DNA from: Bacteroidales bacterium UBA5537
GTDB taxonomy: Bacteria; Bacteroidota; Bacteroidia; Bacteroidales; Lentimicrobiaceae
Length of the DNA: 15,159 nt
Direction: 5' to 3'
Assembly (NCBI GenBank): GCA_002426025.1
Contig: DINP01000140.1
Span: 33,453 to 48,611, forward strand
Of the stretch, positions 14,054-15,159 are shown one piece after another. Position numbers and translations under genes: made by a program. Position 1 is the stretch's first letter; each line of letters starts with the position of its first letter. The notes below the pieces were generated by a model. That model worked only from the letters and a program-made list of their open reading frames with translations, ran no database searches and had not been told where the DNA came from.

Positions 14054-15159
14054 ATGAAACCAGCTTTCAGCTTTTATAAATTAACTGCCATTTCTTTATT
14101 ATTATTGATAATGGCTATGCATACCAGGCTCACTGCACAAACAGCCGACTCAATCCCAAATCAGCCCGAAAATGATAAGAAAGAGATTAAAACAGGATTG
14201 AATTTTGGCGCCTTGCCTGCTGTTGCCTTTGATGCTGACCTTGGATTTCAGTATGGCTTGCTCGGCAACTTGTTTCAATATGGCGACGGAAGTACCTATC
14301 CCGATTATCGTTGGTCGCTTTATGGCGAATGGTCGCGAACTACCCGTGGTAGCGGAGTAAACCAGTTGTTTTTCGATTCTAAATACCTGCTCCCGCACCA
14401 GATAAGGATTACTGCTGATTTCAGCTTTCTGACCGAGGGTGCACTTAACTTTTATGGGTTTAATGGCTATGAATCCGTTTATAATCCTGCTTTCGAGGAC
14501 GATTCGGACCCTGATTATATTTCGCGGATGTTTTATCGCCACGAACGGAAACTGACAAGGATCACCACCGATTTCCAGGGAAAAATTAACGATCTTCCGC
14601 TCAGATGGCTCGCTGGTTATGGATATTTTAATGTCGCAATTGCTCCTGTTGATATTGATAAACTGAATAAAGGTAAGGATGTGGAAGATAAACTGCCCGA
14701 AGTTGACGGCTTATACGATAAGTATGTAAATTGGGGGATAATTCCTGAAAAGGAAGCCGATGGAGGCACCCATCATTTTATAAAAACCGGCCTTGTTTAC
14801 GACACCCGCGACAATGAGCCCAATCCACAAAAAGGGCTATGGTCAGAAGTGGTTTTAATGACAGCCCCACGCTTCCTGGGCAACTCTGAAACAGCCTACA
14901 CCAAACTGGCCATAACCCATCGCCAGTATTTTACCCTGAAGCAGGATGTGTTGACGTTTGCCTATCGCATAGGATGGCAGGGGACCATCGACGGCCACGC
15001 ACCGTTTTACATGCAGCCATACATGGTAAACACCTTTACACGCACAACCAAAAACGACGGATTGGGTGGGTCAAGGTCCTTGCGTGGAATTCTCCGCAAT
15101 CGTATTGTTGGCGAGGACTTTGCCTATGGAAATTTTGAGTTTCGCTGGAAATTCAGGAA
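14054..15159 (+). CDS. Outer-membrane beta-barrel, Omp85/DUF5982-like (partial, runs off right edge)
   Basis: 368 codons are inside the window with no stop, so the 3' end is missing. A signal peptide (about 1-28, MKPAFSFYKLTAISLLLL then RLTAQ) leads straight into amphipathic beta strands (NFGALPAVAFDADLGFQYG). There is no room for POTRA domains. Alternating aromatic strands continue throughout. Typical Omp85-barrel landmarks are VYDTRDNEPNPQKGLW (about 247-262), the usual substrate-barrel strand turn in the BamA surface-antigen domain, and GGSRSLRGILRNRIVG (about 337-352), which corresponds to the conserved RG-type motif reached by the loop into the barrel. Bacteroidota encode such POTRA-less barrels (DUF5982 type) of unknown role. 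A part in envelope assembly or transport is inference only. The preceding terminator suggests its own promoter. Confidence 0.85.
   Translation, partial: MKPAFSFYKLTAISLLLLIMAMHTRLTAQTADSIPNQPENDKKEIKTGLNFGALPAVAFDADLGFQYGLLGNLFQYGDGSTYPDYRWSLYGEWSRTTRGSGVNQLFFDSKYLLPHQIRITADFSFLTEGALNFYGFNGYESVYNPAFEDDSDPDYISRMFYRHERKLTRITTDFQGKINDLPLRWLAGYGYFNVAIAPVDIDKLNKGKDVEDKLPEVDGLYDKYVNWGIIPEKEADGGTHHFIKTGLVYDTRDNEPNPQKGLWSEVVLMTAPRFLGNSETAYTKLAITHRQYFTLKQDVLTFAYRIGWQGTIDGHAPFYMQPYMVNTFTRTTKNDGLGGSRSLRGILRNRIVGEDFAYGNFEFRWKFR

Noticed and set aside
14150..14542. Minus-strand open frame of 130 codons near the right edge
   Set aside because: Antisense to the signal-peptide-bearing barrel gene that is open from 14054 to the window end.
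1..15159. CRISPR arrays, tRNA or rRNA genes, insertion sequences and SusC/SusD-type loci
   Set aside because: I looked for direct repeats with regular spacing, cloverleaf-like stretches, transposase motifs and SusC/SusD features and found none.

Overview
This window looks like a piece of a Bacteroidota chromosome, probably Bacteroidales or a related order. Three things support that. The secreted protein at 1701-2660 ends in a type IX secretion (Por) sorting domain. Several genes are preceded by the Bacteroidota -7 promoter element TAnnTTTG rather than by a Shine-Dalgarno sequence. The protein set also fits: lipoproteins, an M3 peptidase lipoprotein, soluble multi-PAS kinases and an Omp85-like barrel with no POTRA domains. 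The DNA is moderately AT-rich. I see no rRNA, tRNA, CRISPR array, transposase or phage gene.

Layout, left to right. At the left edge, minus strand, is the 5' part of a small lipoprotein with the start of an NTF2/DUF4440-like fold, preceded by a secreted serine hydrolase of the beta-lactamase family (211-1542). A divergent plus-strand gene (1701-2660) encodes a type IX secretion cargo with a LamG-like domain; its 3' end overlaps the 3' end of the next gene. Two soluble multi-PAS histidine kinases follow on the minus strand: a hybrid kinase with a receiver domain (2640-4676) and a three-PAS kinase (4863-6809). After a 442-base gap comes a plus-strand SulP anion transporter with a STAS domain (7252-8931). 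It converges on a minus-strand block (13241 to 8972) made of a UMF1/Atg22-like transporter, an EcsC-family protein and a Dcp-type M3 peptidase lipoprotein. A UUCG-loop terminator lies at the convergent junction. A 345-base gap then leads to a small plus-strand membrane protein with a zinc ribbon and its terminator. The right edge holds an incomplete outer-membrane barrel of the Omp85/DUF5982 type.

How the genes work together: most look like independent housekeeping or envelope genes. The plausible units are the two kinases, which may form a phosphorelay because only one has a receiver and no output regulator lies nearby, and the transporter-EcsC pair, which are 41 bases apart. Several products act in the envelope: two lipoproteins, a periplasmic hydrolase, a type IX cargo and an outer-membrane barrel. 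I do not see a clear, previously undescribed multi-gene system. The findings are mostly local oddities: a 3' overlap, an uncertain start, an orphan hairpin, palindromes and small uncharacterised proteins.
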